A DNA stretch of 64,000 nt from Streptomyces sp. ALI-76-A (GTDB lineage Bacteria; Actinomycetota; Actinomycetes; Streptomycetales; Streptomycetaceae): positions 124,001-188,000 of the forward strand of contig NZ_JASVWB010000002.1 in assembly GCF_030287445.1 (NCBI RefSeq). The letters run 5' to 3'. Both the position numbers and the translations under genes were made by a program. Positions 37,139 through 45,078 of this stretch are shown here, one piece after another. Below the pieces are notes generated by a model, which saw only the letters and a program-made list of their open reading frames with translations, was not told the DNA's origin and made no database searches. The first letter of the stretch is position 1; each line of letters starts with the position of its first letter.

Positions 37139-37612
37139 ATGGACGCGCGACTGAACTACTTCGCCAGCCCGACCGCCGGCAAGGCGCTCAAGTACTTCAT
37201 GTCGGCCGGCCGGGAGCTGAAGGAATCGCCGCTGCCGGCCACGACGCGGGAGTTGGTGGCGCTGCGCGTGAGCCAGATCAACGGCTGCGCTGTCTGCATC
37301 GACATGCACACCAAGGAAGCCGCCGCGGCCGGCGAGAGCCCGGTGCGGCTGAACCTGATCGCTGCCTGGCGGGAAGCAACGGTCTTCACCGAGGCTGAAC
37401 GCGCCGCGCTGGAGCTGGCGGAGCAGGCAACCCGGGTCGCGGATGCGGCCACCGGGGTCAGCGACGAGGTGTGGGCGCGTGCCGCCCAGCACTATGACGA
37501 GGAGCAGCTCACGGCCCTCGTGCTGCTGGTCTCGTTCATGAACACAGTGAACCGGCTGAACATCATCACCCAGCAGCCGGCCGGCGCTTACCAGGTCGGC
37601 CAGTTCCACTGA
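37139..37612 (+). CDS. Carboxymuconolactone decarboxylase / AhpD-like protein
   Basis: A 157-residue all-helical protein of the carboxymuconolactone decarboxylase family, AhpD-like branch. The redox motif is complete: NG-C50-AV-C53-IDM-H57-TKEA (CxxC-xxx-H), which in AhpD reduces peroxidase partners. The surrounding LPATTRELVALRVSQI and EEQLTALVLLVSFMNTVNRLNI are the conserved helices. GGAGGAG sits 6 nt before ATG 37139. Preceded by a perfect ECF41 promoter and followed 177 bp later by the sigma factor gene, it is the classic ECF41 target. Confidence 0.92.
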   Translation: MDARLNYFASPTAGKALKYFMSAGRELKESPLPATTRELVALRVSQINGCAVCIDMHTKEAAAAGESPVRLNLIAAWREATVFTEAERAALELAEQATRVADAATGVSDEVWARAAQHYDEEQLTALVLLVSFMNTVNRLNIITQQPAGAYQVGQFH

Positions 37613-37621
37613 ACCGCCACC

Positions 37622-37660
37622 GCGTCCCTGACCCGGGTCAGGCCGCCGGGGCCGGGACGC
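37622..37660. terminator. Nested inverted repeat after the decarboxylase gene
   Basis: GCGTCCC (37622-37628) pairs with GGGACGC (37654-37660) and encloses a 16-bp palindrome CCTGACCCGGGTCAGG (37627-37642). Located 10 nt after the stop codon, it probably terminates transcription before the sigma gene, or could be an operator for it. Confidence 0.5.
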
Positions 37661-37789
37661 CATGATCAAGGCGGGCAGGTGGTCGCGGGTGCGGGCGTTG
37701 TACGCTCCGCTCACACACCGGATGATCTTCGAAAGGTGCCTCGTCGGCGCGGGTCCGACCGGGCACTCAGACCGCAAGAGGGAGTCGGC

Positions 37790-38710
37790 GTGAGTAAGGT
37801 CGAGGAGTTCGAGGAACTGCGGCCGCTGCTGTTCTCGATCGCGTACCGGATCCTGGGCAGCGTGGGCGAGGCGGAGGACGCGGTGCAGGAGACCTGGCTG
37901 CGCTACGACGCCTCGACCACCCGGCCGGTGTCGGCCAAGGCGTTCCTGTCGGCCACTGTGACCCGGATCGCGATCGACGTGCTGCGCTCCGCCCGGGTAC
38001 GGCGGGAGGAGTACGTCGGACCGTGGCTGCCCGAGCCGCTGCTGGACGATCCGTACGAGGACCCGGCCCGCGCGGCGGAGCTGGCCGACTCGGTGTCAAT
38101 GGCGGCGCTGCTCCTCCTGGAGCGGCTCAGCCCGCTGGAGCGGTCGGTGTTCGTGCTGCGGGAGGTCTTCGCCTTCGGCTTCGACGAGATCGCCGCCGCG
38201 GTGGGGCGCTCTGAGGCGGCGTGCCGGCAGCTGCTCGTACGGGCACGCCGGCACATGAACGAGGGACGGCCCCGGTTCGAAGCGGACCGCCAGGAGCGGC
38301 AGGAGCTGGCGAGGCGGTTCTTCGAGGCACTGGCGCAGGGAGACGTGGACGGACTACAGAGTCTGCTGTCGGCCGACATCCAGCTCGTCGGGGACGGCGG
38401 TGGCAAGGCCCCGCAGCTGGCCAGGGCCGTCGCCGGCGCCGAGAACGTGGCCAGGCTGCTCGCCACCGTCTACCCGCTCATGGCCCGGATCGACATCACG
38501 TTCGAACCACACGAGGTCAACGGCCAGCCGGGCGCGCTCTTCCTCGACCGGGACGACAGGGTCCTCCACATCCTCGCCCTCGACATCCTCGACGGGCGGA
38601 TCCAGACGATCCGCTCGGTCATCAACCCCGACAAGCTCGGCCACCTCGGCCCGGTCGCCGACGCCTGGGCCGTCGACCAGGAAGTGAAGCAGATCCGTAA
38701 GAGCCAGTGA
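37790..38710 (+). CDS. sigJ: ECF41-family RNA polymerase sigma factor SigJ
   Basis: A 306-residue sigma factor with the ECF41 architecture. Region 2 includes LRPLLFSIAYRILGSVGEAEDAVQETWLR; region 4 includes ERLSPLERSVFVLREVFAFGFDEIAAAVGRSEAACRQL. A SnoaL_2-like C-terminal domain (about residues 175-300) carries the conserved NPDKL motif (279-283) and acts as a built-in anti-sigma/co-activator in this family. GTG 37790 has GAGGGAG upstream. No anti-sigma gene is adjacent, as expected. The adjacent divergent pair of exact TGTCACA-N16-CGTC promoters identifies its targets; its own upstream region lacks that promoter, so I see no sign of autoregulation. Confidence 0.93.
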   Translation: MSKVEEFEELRPLLFSIAYRILGSVGEAEDAVQETWLRYDASTTRPVSAKAFLSATVTRIAIDVLRSARVRREEYVGPWLPEPLLDDPYEDPARAAELADSVSMAALLLLERLSPLERSVFVLREVFAFGFDEIAAAVGRSEAACRQLLVRARRHMNEGRPRFEADRQERQELARRFFEALAQGDVDGLQSLLSADIQLVGDGGGKAPQLARAVAGAENVARLLATVYPLMARIDITFEPHEVNGQPGALFLDRDDRVLHILALDILDGRIQTIRSVINPDKLGHLGPVADAWAVDQEVKQIRKSQ

Positions 38711-38970
38711 TCTCCCGATCAGCCTGATAGGGCAGGACGTCCACTTTCACCATACAGAGCGGCAACACCTCGGACCGGGTCTGCAACCAGCGGAAGGCTG
38801 ACAGAGCCGGGAGTCCTCGCGCTCTGATCACGGCCCGCCCCCGGCGGGCCCACTCCTGTCGGATTATCAGGAGCTGGCACGGTCGGGTTGAGGAGACGAC
38901 GTTTGTCCGGGCGCGATCGGTGCAGACGATGAACTGACACAGCCTCTATATGACGAAGCGGAGACGCACC

Positions 38971-39249
38971 ATGGGCATCATCGCGTGGATCCTCATCGGC
39001 CTGCTCGCCGGCGCCATCGCCAAGGCCCTGATGCCGGGCAAGGACCCCGGCGGCATCATCATCACCATGCTCATCGGCATCGCCGGCGGTCTGCTCGGCG
39101 GCTGGCTCGGCAAGGCCATCTTCGGCGTCGACTCCATCGACGGGTTCTTCCACCTCTCCACCTGGATCGCCGCCATCGCCGGCTCCGTCATCCTGCTCGC
39201 CCTCTACCGCCTCGTCACCGGCAACCGGCACTCGCACCGCCACGCATGA
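38971..39249 (+). CDS. GlsB/YeaQ/YmgE-type small stress membrane protein
   Basis: A 92-residue protein with three hydrophobic helices: IIAWILIGLLAGAIAKALMPG, GGIIITMLIGIAGGLLGGWLGKAIFG and WIAAIAGSVILLALYRLVTG, ending in a His-rich tail. This is the transglycosylase-associated (YeaQ/YmgE) family of general stress proteins; the biochemical role is unknown. GGAG precedes ATG 38971 by 7 nt; ATG 38950 is in frame but lacks a site. It is monocistronic, closed by the hairpin at 39283-39321. Confidence 0.9.
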   Translation: MGIIAWILIGLLAGAIAKALMPGKDPGGIIITMLIGIAGGLLGGWLGKAIFGVDSIDGFFHLSTWIAAIAGSVILLALYRLVTGNRHSHRHA

Positions 39250-39282
39250 CCCGCTGAAGGCACAACACCACCCAGCACATCT

Positions 39283-39321
39283 GGACGGCTCCCCTCCCCC
39301 TTCGCAGGACGGGAGCCGTCC
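39283..39321. terminator. Terminator hairpin after the YeaQ-type gene
   Basis: GGACGGCTCCC (39283-39293) and GGGAGCCGTCC (39311-39321) are perfectly complementary, 17-nt loop, 34 nt after the stop. Nothing further is recognised in 39322-39795. Confidence 0.75.
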
Positions 39322-39795
39322 GCGTGCACGCCCGCGCCACCGGGTGACCCACGCCCACCCGCCGGTCCCCCTCGCCCAAGCCCCCCGCATCCTGCCGCCA
39401 TCCGAACAGGCACCCATCCCACGTGAGGCTCGGGTCCGCCTATGTGGCTTCATTCACGGGTTTGGACGGCAGTTGTTCACCGCCTCGGGAGGCGGTTGGA
39501 TCGAGGCGGGGTCGATGTTCACGAGAACGGGACACCTGTCCGGGGCCTGTTACGGGTGCCGGTTGGAGAGTGCTGACAGGGGTTGCCGTGGAGTGGTCGA
39601 CAGGGGTGCTTGGATTCACGGCCGAGCGGGGTTGGGCGCCTGCGGGCTCAGCCTTCCCGTGCTGCACAAGCTGATCGGCTGACCGGCGGTGGGGGGCCGG
39701 GCTGGCACATCCTGCCCGGCCCCCCACGGCGGTCTCCGTCATCAGACGCATCTCATTGATCATCAGATCGGCCGTTGCTTAGACACTCCCCCGCA

Positions 39796-40045
39796 TCAGG
39801 CAACGTTCGCCCTGTTGACGACCGTGCGTAGGAGTTCGTCGGCGGCGTGCTTGTTCCGCCGCATGATGTAGCGGCGGATCATGCTGCCCTGCTCTTTGTG
39901 GCGGAAGTGGTCGGTGCCGTCCAGTGCCAAGTAGCGCAGGGCAGTGAACTGGGCCTCGATACGCTTGAGCCAGGAACTGTCGGTCGGGGTGCAGGCGATG
40001 GACCCGAACGATCTGGTCCTGGCTGTCCAGCTCAGCGGGGAACTT
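39796..40045 (-). pseudogene. IS630-like transposase C-terminal fragment
   Basis: In one minus-strand frame the sequence reads PTDSSWLKRIEAQFTALRYLALDG, HKEQGSMIRRYIMRRNKHA and ends VVNRANVA plus TGA at 39796. SSWLNRIEAQF with the catalytic Glu followed by RRYIxWRNKH is the C-terminus of IS630-family DDE transposases common in Streptomyces. The upstream catalytic domain is missing and a frame change occurs near 40000. No terminal repeats were found. Confidence 0.7.
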
Positions 40046-40084
40046 CACCCTGTCGACCGGTGCCGGGATTGCCGGCCCTGAGAG

Positions 40085-40585
40085 TCACAGGAACTCGCTC
40101 CGGTAGGTCGAGGCCAACTCGGCCGCGCGGCGGCGGCGCTCCGCGAGCTCGTGCTCCGACAGTTGTGGCGGCGGCGCGTCCTTGCCCGCGACGACATCGC
40201 CGATGCGCGTGAAGTACTCGTCCTGGCCTGCGGGGGTGCACATGCACAGCATGCGGGCCGGCGCACCCGAAGCGTTGCGGAAGTTGTGCGGCGCGTTGGC
40301 CGGGATGTTGACCGTGGACCCTGCCCCTACGGTGTGCTTCTCGCCGCGGAAGGTGAACTCGATCTCGCCCTCGAGGATCGTGAACATCTCCTCGAAGTCG
40401 TGCCGATGCGGCGGCGGGCCGCCGCCGTCGGGGACGCGCATGTCGATCACGCAGTACCGGCCGTTGGTCTGCTCGCCGGTTATCAGCATGGCGTACGTGT
40501 TGCCCACCAGAGAGATGTACGTCGTGCCGGGGTCGTCGGTGTCCGCCACGGTCAGCGAGCGGGACGGGTCGTCGTCGGGGATCAT
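40085..40585 (-). CDS. Cupin domain protein
   Basis: A 166-residue single-domain cupin. Motif 1 is GGPPPHRHDFEEMFTILEGEIEFTFRG (His-x-His-x5-Glu metal ligands) and motif 2 is GSTVNIPANAPHNFRNASG (third His). A charged C-terminal helix ELAERRRRAAELA follows. It could be a dioxygenase, an isomerase or a binding protein; the substrate is unknown. ATG 40585 has AAGGAGA about 9 nt upstream, whereas TTG 40603 overlaps that site. It lies downstream of the MarR-controlled oxidoreductase genes but 253 bp away, so co-transcription is only possible. Confidence 0.88.
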   Translation of the reverse strand: MIPDDDPSRSLTVADTDDPGTTYISLVGNTYAMLITGEQTNGRYCVIDMRVPDGGGPPPHRHDFEEMFTILEGEIEFTFRGEKHTVGAGSTVNIPANAPHNFRNASGAPARMLCMCTPAGQDEYFTRIGDVVAGKDAPPPQLSEHELAERRRRAAELASTYRSEFL

Positions 40586-40838
40586 CGGAATCGTCTCCTT
40601 CAAAGGTCGGTCAGGTGAGGATCAGGTGCCGGGCGCGTCTCATGCAGTCCGGCAGTCTCCCGGCCGTCGATGCGCCTGCTGCCCGAAGTGGGAGTCCGAC
40701 CCGGCCGCGCGGTGCTTCAGTGTGTTCTTGCCGGTGTCCAAGGGGCCCCATCGCGGCGGGCAACGAGGCGAGGGGCTACCTGTGTGGAGTGCTTGCACAC
40801 CCCTCCTGCGGCACGGGGTGAGCGCGCTCGGTGCCGGC

Positions 40839-41788
40839 TCAGATCGATTTGAGGACGCGGATGCGGTCGGCGATGGCGCGGCGGGCGACGTCGGAGGTGA
40901 AGGCGATGGAGTCGAACTCGTGCGGGGCGCCGGGGTGCAGTGGCATTCGACCGGCACGCCGGCGCGGCTGAGTTTGGTGGCGTAGGCGGTGTCTTCGTCG
41001 CGGAAGACGTCGAGCTGGCCGACCTCGATGTAGGCCGGCGGCAGGCCGGTCGCGTCCTCGAGCCGGGCCGGGGCCGCCGTGGCCGGGACGTCGGGCCCGC
41101 CGGCGGCCTCGCCGAGCAGGGCCGGCCATGCGGTGAGGCTGTCGTCGTAGGACCACAGCGGGTAGGGCGCGATGTGTGGATCGGGGGTGGTGGTGGGGTC
41201 GTCGAGCATCGGCATGATGAGGATCTGGCGGGCGATCTGCGGGCCGCCGCGCTCGCGGGCGAGGATCGACACGGCTGCGGCGATGCCGCCGCCGGCGCTG
41301 TCGCCCATGACGCCGATCCGGTCGGGGTCGACGCCGAGTTCGGCGGCGTGTGCGTGCAGCCAGCGCAGTGCGGTGCAGGCGTCCTCGAGCGGGGTCGGGA
41401 AGGGATGCTCGGGGGCGCGGCGGTACTCGACTGACAGCATCGGCACGCCGCTGGCGGAGACGTAGCGGGAGACCGGGCCGTCGAACAGGTCGATGTGGCC
41501 GAAGATGTATCCGCCGCCGTGGAAGAACAGCACGGCCGGGCCCGGCGCCGCGCCGTCCTTGGTGTACCAGCGCAGCTTGATCTGTGCGCCGTCGTCCGCT
41601 GTCGCGTGATGCTCGCTGGTCTGCACGTCGGCCGGGATCGGCTGGGCCGTTCCCGCGGCGCCGATGATCGGCTCCCACATGGCGCGACGCGCCGCGATGT
41701 TCCCCACAGCCGGTGGTGTGGCGTCCGCCCTCGCGCCGGCCATCGGGGCCGGCGCCTGGGCGACTTCGGGATCCAGACTGAGTGCCAT
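40839..41788 (-). pseudogene. HSL-type alpha/beta hydrolase with a C-terminal frameshift
   Basis: The gene starts at ATG 41788 (MALSLDPEVAQ) and shows the hormone-sensitive-lipase fold: FFHGGGYIFGHID (oxyanion HGGG), GVMGDSAGGGIAA (nucleophile Ser), VGQLDVFRDED (Asp). After VECHC the frame is wrong; one base added near 40945 restores LHPGAPHEFDSIAF (catalytic His) and the natural end RIRVLKSI at 40839. Without the repair the ORF runs to 40640 with a nonsense tail lacking the His. It is either a recent single-base inactivation or a sequencing error. It follows the oxidoreductase by 29 bp and is probably in the same operon. Confidence 0.82.
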
Positions 41789-41817
41789 GGCCCTTTCCTT
41801 TCGGTGGAGGATCGGCG

Positions 41818-42762
41818 TCAGGCGGCGGGCGGGACGACGATGACCTTGCCGTGCACCGCGCCTTCGGCGGCCCGGGCGTGGAGCGCCGGCAGCTCGGCCA
41901 GCGGCACGCGCTCGGCGACGTCGATGCGCAGCTCGCCGCGGTCGATCAGCGCTACCAGCTGCGACAGCTGGTCGGCGTCGCTGCGGACGAACAGGTCGAT
42001 GCCGCGTACGCCGCGCTCCTCGTCGTTGGGCGCGGGCATCCACACCGTCGTGTTCGCCACGACCCCGCCCGGACGGACCAGGGTGACGAGCGCGGCCAGC
42101 TCGGCCGGATCGACCGGCGCGAGGTTGAGCACGACGTCGACCGGCTCGGTCACCGCCGCGCTCACGCCGGTGGTGGTGTGGTCGATGACCTCATCGGCGC
42201 CGGCCGACGTGACCGCCTCGCTGCTGCGCGGGCTGGCCGTGGCGATGACGTGGGCACCGGCTCCCTTGGCCAGCTGCACGGCGTAACCGCCGACCGCTCC
42301 GCCGGCGCCGTGGATCAGCACGCGCTGCCCGGCCGTGAGCTTGGCGTGGTCGAACAGCGCCTGGTAGGCGGTCAGGCCCACGATTGGCAGTGCGGCGGCG
42401 TCGGGCAGGGGGACGCTTTTGGGTGCCGGTGTCAGGACCTCGGCCGGCGCGAGGACGTACTGCGCGGCGGCTCCGGTGCCGTCCATCGGCAGGAAACCGA
42501 TGACGTCGTCGCCGACCGCGAGGCCCTGCACGCCCTCGCCCAGCGCGTCGATGGTGCCGGCGACGTCGATACCGGGAGTGTGCGGCAGCTGCACCGGTAT
42601 GGGGCCTTGCATGAAGCCGCCGCGGATGTTGCCGTCGACGGAGTTGAACGACGTCGCGGCGACGCGGATGCGGACCTGCCCGGCCCCGGGGACGGGCTGC
42701 TCCACGTCCTCGTAGCGCAGGACGCTGGGGTCGCCGTACTCGTGGAAACGTACTGCCTTCAT
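41818..42762 (-). CDS. NADP-dependent quinone oxidoreductase-like (MDR superfamily)
   Basis: A 314-residue zinc-independent medium-chain reductase. The N-terminal GroES-like domain has MKAVRFHEYGDPSVLRYEDVE and HTPGIDVAGTIDALGEGV; the Rossmann domain has RVLIHGAGGAVGGYAVQLAKGAGAHVIATAS, and the C-terminal part is ...GVHGKVIVV-like. It is predicted to reduce quinones or enones with NADPH. ATG 42762 has GGTGAG upstream; the longer frame crosses the operator region. Two perfect TTCGAATTCGAA-centred palindromes lie 29-87 bp upstream, so it is very likely repressed by the MarR protein at 43819. Confidence 0.9.
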   Translation of the reverse strand: MKAVRFHEYGDPSVLRYEDVEQPVPGAGQVRIRVAATSFNSVDGNIRGGFMQGPIPVQLPHTPGIDVAGTIDALGEGVQGLAVGDDVIGFLPMDGTGAAAQYVLAPAEVLTPAPKSVPLPDAAALPIVGLTAYQALFDHAKLTAGQRVLIHGAGGAVGGYAVQLAKGAGAHVIATASPRSSEAVTSAGADEVIDHTTTGVSAAVTEPVDVVLNLAPVDPAELAALVTLVRPGGVVANTTVWMPAPNDEERGVRGIDLFVRSDADQLSQLVALIDRGELRIDVAERVPLAELPALHARAAEGAVHGKVIVVPPAA

Positions 42763-42790
42763 GTCGGTTCTCACCTTCAACGCGATCGAT

Positions 42791-42812
42791 GTTGCTTCGA
42801 ATTCGAAGCAAC
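42791..42812. promoter_or_regulatory. MarR operator O1
   Basis: A perfect 22-bp palindrome centred at 42801/42802 (half-site GTTGCTTCGAA). It lies 29 bp upstream of the oxidoreductase ATG and shares its core with the sites at 42831 and 43790. Confidence 0.85.
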
Positions 42813-42830
42813 TGTTGATGACCGTACATC

Positions 42831-42848
42831 TGCTTCGAATTCGAAGCA
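42831..42848. promoter_or_regulatory. MarR operator O2
   Basis: TGCTTCGAATTCGAAGCA, a perfect 18-bp palindrome centred 38 bp from O1. It lies between the FMN-reductase stop (42893) and the oxidoreductase start, so the pair controls a promoter inside the cluster. Confidence 0.85.
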
Positions 42849-42892
42849 AGTGGGGTCGGTCACTGCCGGTGCGAGCGCATCGCCACGGCGAG

Positions 42893-43435
42893 TTAGGCGG
42901 CGGCTTGGTCGATGCAGGCGCGCAGCCGTGCCGCGTCGCTGTGCGCGGTGGCCGGCCAGTCGGCGGGGCCGGCGACGACGACCGTGGGCACCGGGTCGGC
43001 GTGCACGCCGGCCAGGCGCCTGCGTAGCAGCTGCGCGAGGTCGGGTGGCTGCCGGCGGGAGTGGCTGTTGAGCGCCAGCAGCACCGGCATGCCGGAAAGA
43101 ACTTTGTCCCCGAGGACGGCGAAGAACGAGTCGAACACCTCGCTCGGGGTGGCGGCGGGCACCGGGGTCGCCACCACCAGCCCGTCCGCTGTCACGACCG
43201 CCGCGATCGCCTCCCGCAGGTCGAGGCTGGCGCGGTCGTGGGCGGAGTGCTGGGCGAGGTCGGCCGCCAGCCGGTGCAGCTCCAGCACCTCCACCTCGGC
43301 GCGCGCACCACCGGCCGCCTGTGACCGGCACACCGCCTCCGCGACCCAGTCCGCGAGCAAGCGGGTCGGGTGCCCGTAGCCGACGCCGGCACACAGGACG
43401 GCCAAGATCACCGGAGCCCACGCGGCGGTGCTCAT
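42893..43435 (-). CDS. NADPH-dependent FMN reductase-like protein
   Basis: A 180-residue flavodoxin-like protein of the NADPH-dependent FMN reductase family (CE1759/SsuE-like). Visible: ILAVLCAGVGYGHPTRLLADWVAEAV (first beta-alpha unit; the flavin loop is a modified G-x-G-x-P-T form), AAVVTADGLVVATPVPAATPSEVFDSFFAVLGDKVLSGMPVLLAL, and DPVPTVVVAG. ATG 43435 has a poor ribosome site, but it is overlapped (ATGA) by the end of a six-codon frame MNTMPG preceded by AAGGAAG, so translation may be coupled. It is divergent from the MarR gene, with operator O3 between them. Confidence 0.82.
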   Translation of the reverse strand: MSTAAWAPVILAVLCAGVGYGHPTRLLADWVAEAVCRSQAAGGARAEVEVLELHRLAADLAQHSAHDRASLDLREAIAAVVTADGLVVATPVPAATPSEVFDSFFAVLGDKVLSGMPVLLALNSHSRRQPPDLAQLLRRRLAGVHADPVPTVVVAGPADWPATAHSDAARLRACIDQAAA

Positions 43436-43484
43436 CCCGGCATCGTGTTCATGGCTTCCTTCTCGCGGCCGGGCTGTCGTGCCG

Positions 43485-43532
43485 TCACCGGGGAGGGCCG
43501 AGCACGATGTTGCGCGAGTAGGGGACGTTCAT
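43485..43532 (-). CDS. Possible 15-residue leader peptide upstream of the FMN reductase gene
   Basis: AAGGA lies 7 nt before ATG 43532, which opens a frame encoding MNVPYSRNIVLGPPR and then TGA. About 20 nt further a six-codon frame and the reductase gene follow on the same strand. The excellent ribosome site suggests it is translated. It may be a leader peptide or simply the surviving 5' end of a deleted gene; I cannot tell which. Confidence 0.35.
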   Translation of the reverse strand: MNVPYSRNIVLGPPR

Positions 43533-43789
43533 GGCCGGTCCTTGAGATCTGTGGGCGGCGGCGCCGTCCTTCTGCTCGCAACCCTGCGCCGCACCACTGC
43601 CCGATCTCCATGTTCTGCGATGCTCAGCCGGGCTCAACACTGCCCACACCGTGCGCGCACGAGGTCACGACATCAGACCCGTGAAACCCTCGCGTCCGGC
43701 TCAATACACCCGGCCGGGATGGCATCGAGACACGCGGAGACGTTCGATCCCAGCGCCGCCCGCGGTAACTGGAAGTCGGCACCCACACT

Positions 43790-43803
43790 CTTCGAATTCG
43801 AAG
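43790..43803. promoter_or_regulatory. MarR operator O3
   Basis: CTTCGAATTCGAAG, a perfect 14-bp palindrome sharing the TTCGAATTCGAA core of O1 and O2. It ends 15 bp before the marR ATG (43819), where it would allow autorepression and control of the divergent reductase gene. Confidence 0.82.
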
Positions 43804-43818
43804 CAGTAGACTTCGGTC

Positions 43819-44322
43819 ATGCCTGATTCACCGCCGTCGCTCGACCCCGTGCAGCTCGGCGCCTACTTCGACCTCATCGAGGTGACCAGCCTGCTCCGGC
43901 ACGCGGTCGAGCAGCAGCTGCGCGAAGCCGGCGATCTCAGCTATGTGCAGTTCCAGCTGCTGGCCCGCCTCGGGGACTCGCCGACGGGCAGCCACCGCAT
44001 GACCGACCTGGCCGACGGCGTCGTCTACAGCCGCAGCGGCCTGACATACCAGGTGGATCTCCTCGAGAAGGAGGGCCTGGTCGTCCGCGCTCCCTCGCCG
44101 GACGACGAACGGAGCGTCACCGTCACCCTCACCGACGCCGGGCGTGAGTTGCTCGCGAAGGTGCTGCCGGGCCACGTCGAGGTAGTCAGCGGCCTGCTGT
44201 TCGAGCCGCTTTCGCGCGACGACGTCAAGGCTCTCGCCGGCCTGCTGGCGCCGGTGCGCGACCACATGCGCTCGATGCCGTCCCGCTCGGCCGCGCCTCG
44301 CCGCCGCAAAGGCGGAGCATAA
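43819..44322 (+). CDS. MarR family repressor
   Basis: A 167-residue winged-helix regulator: LRHAVEQQLREAGDLSYVQFQLLARLGDSP, MTDLADGVVYSRSGLTYQVDLLEKEGLV (recognition helix), SPDDERSVTVTLTDAGRELLAKV (wing and helix 5), and a C-terminal dimerisation helix with a basic tail RSAAPRRRKGGA. ATG 43819 has GGTC only, with operator O3 overlapping its promoter. Three identical-core palindromes in the cluster make this the likely local repressor of the flavin and quinone redox genes. No cysteine sensor is obvious, so a small-molecule inducer is likely. Confidence 0.9.
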   Translation: MPDSPPSLDPVQLGAYFDLIEVTSLLRHAVEQQLREAGDLSYVQFQLLARLGDSPTGSHRMTDLADGVVYSRSGLTYQVDLLEKEGLVVRAPSPDDERSVTVTLTDAGRELLAKVLPGHVEVVSGLLFEPLSRDDVKALAGLLAPVRDHMRSMPSRSAAPRRRKGGA

Positions 44323-44572
44323 GGATCCGACCCAGGCCACGCAGAAGGCACAACGACACGTCCCGCTCGACGCCCGGCCAAGGGCAAGTGACGAGCGCGC
44401 CGAGGACAGGGACTGAGGCGTAACACCCGGACGACACCGAGTCGATGCTGCACACATCCGAGTAGCGCCTCCTGTCCCGGGATGCTGCCCCGTGCTCGGT
44501 ACCACTCACGTAGAAAGCGCTTCATCACACCGATCTTCGACGGCAAGACAGGCCTGACGAAAGGAGCTTGGA

Positions 44573-45078
44573 TTGGGAGCGGCGGGACTGGCGGACCGGC
44601 TGGCCGCGGCACGAGCCGGAGCGCTGGTGGGCAGGGAGCCGGAGCGGGCGGTGCTCGACCGGATGCTCTCGGGCGCGGCGCAAGCGCCGCTCGTCGCCTA
44701 CCTGCACGGCCCCGGCGGCATCGGCAAGTCCTCGCTCGTGCGCTACGCCGCCCGGCAGGCGGAACTCGCCGGCCGCCGCGTGGTGCATGTGGACGCCCGG
44801 TTCCTCGACGCCGACCCGCGCAGGCTGGAGGAGGCCGCCGCCCCAGCCTGCGCCGAACCAGGCGCGGTGCTGCTCATCGACACCTTCGAACAGTGCCAGC
44901 CCCTCGAGACGTGGCTGCGCGAGACCTTCCTGCTGCGGCTCGCCGACCAGGCGATCGTGGTGGTGGCGCTGCCTGTGGGCCGTAGCCCCCGACGTCCCCC
45001 TGGACGCTGCGGCGACGCTGGCCGAGTCGAAGCCGTGGCCCGGGGAGGCCGGGCCGAAGGCGTGGGGCGGGGCCCGGG
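44573..45078 (+). pseudogene. Truncated STAND/AAA-type ATP-binding protein
   Basis: TTG 44573 is preceded by AAAGGAG at good spacing and opens LADRLAAARAGALVGREPE, VAYLHGPGGIGKSSLVRYAA (Walker A), GRRVVHVDARFLDADPRRLEEAA and PGAVLLIDTFEQCQPLETWLRE (Walker B). These are the first 130 residues of a large Streptomyces signal-transduction ATPase. After AIVVVA the frame is disturbed (APDVPLDAAATLAESKPW appears in another frame) and the sequence ends at the pectate lyase stop at 45079. The helical and effector domains are absent. A GAAAGCGCTTCA site (44513-44524) upstream resembles LacI boxes. Confidence 0.7.

Noticed and set aside
43428..43826. 132-codon plus-strand frame running into marR
   Set aside because: It crosses the operator O3 and the divergent promoter and has low-complexity composition.
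44513..44524. GAAAGCGCTTCA as a functional operator of the truncated ATPase
   Set aside because: Single imperfect site in front of a broken gene; noted only as similar to the pectate lyase boxes.
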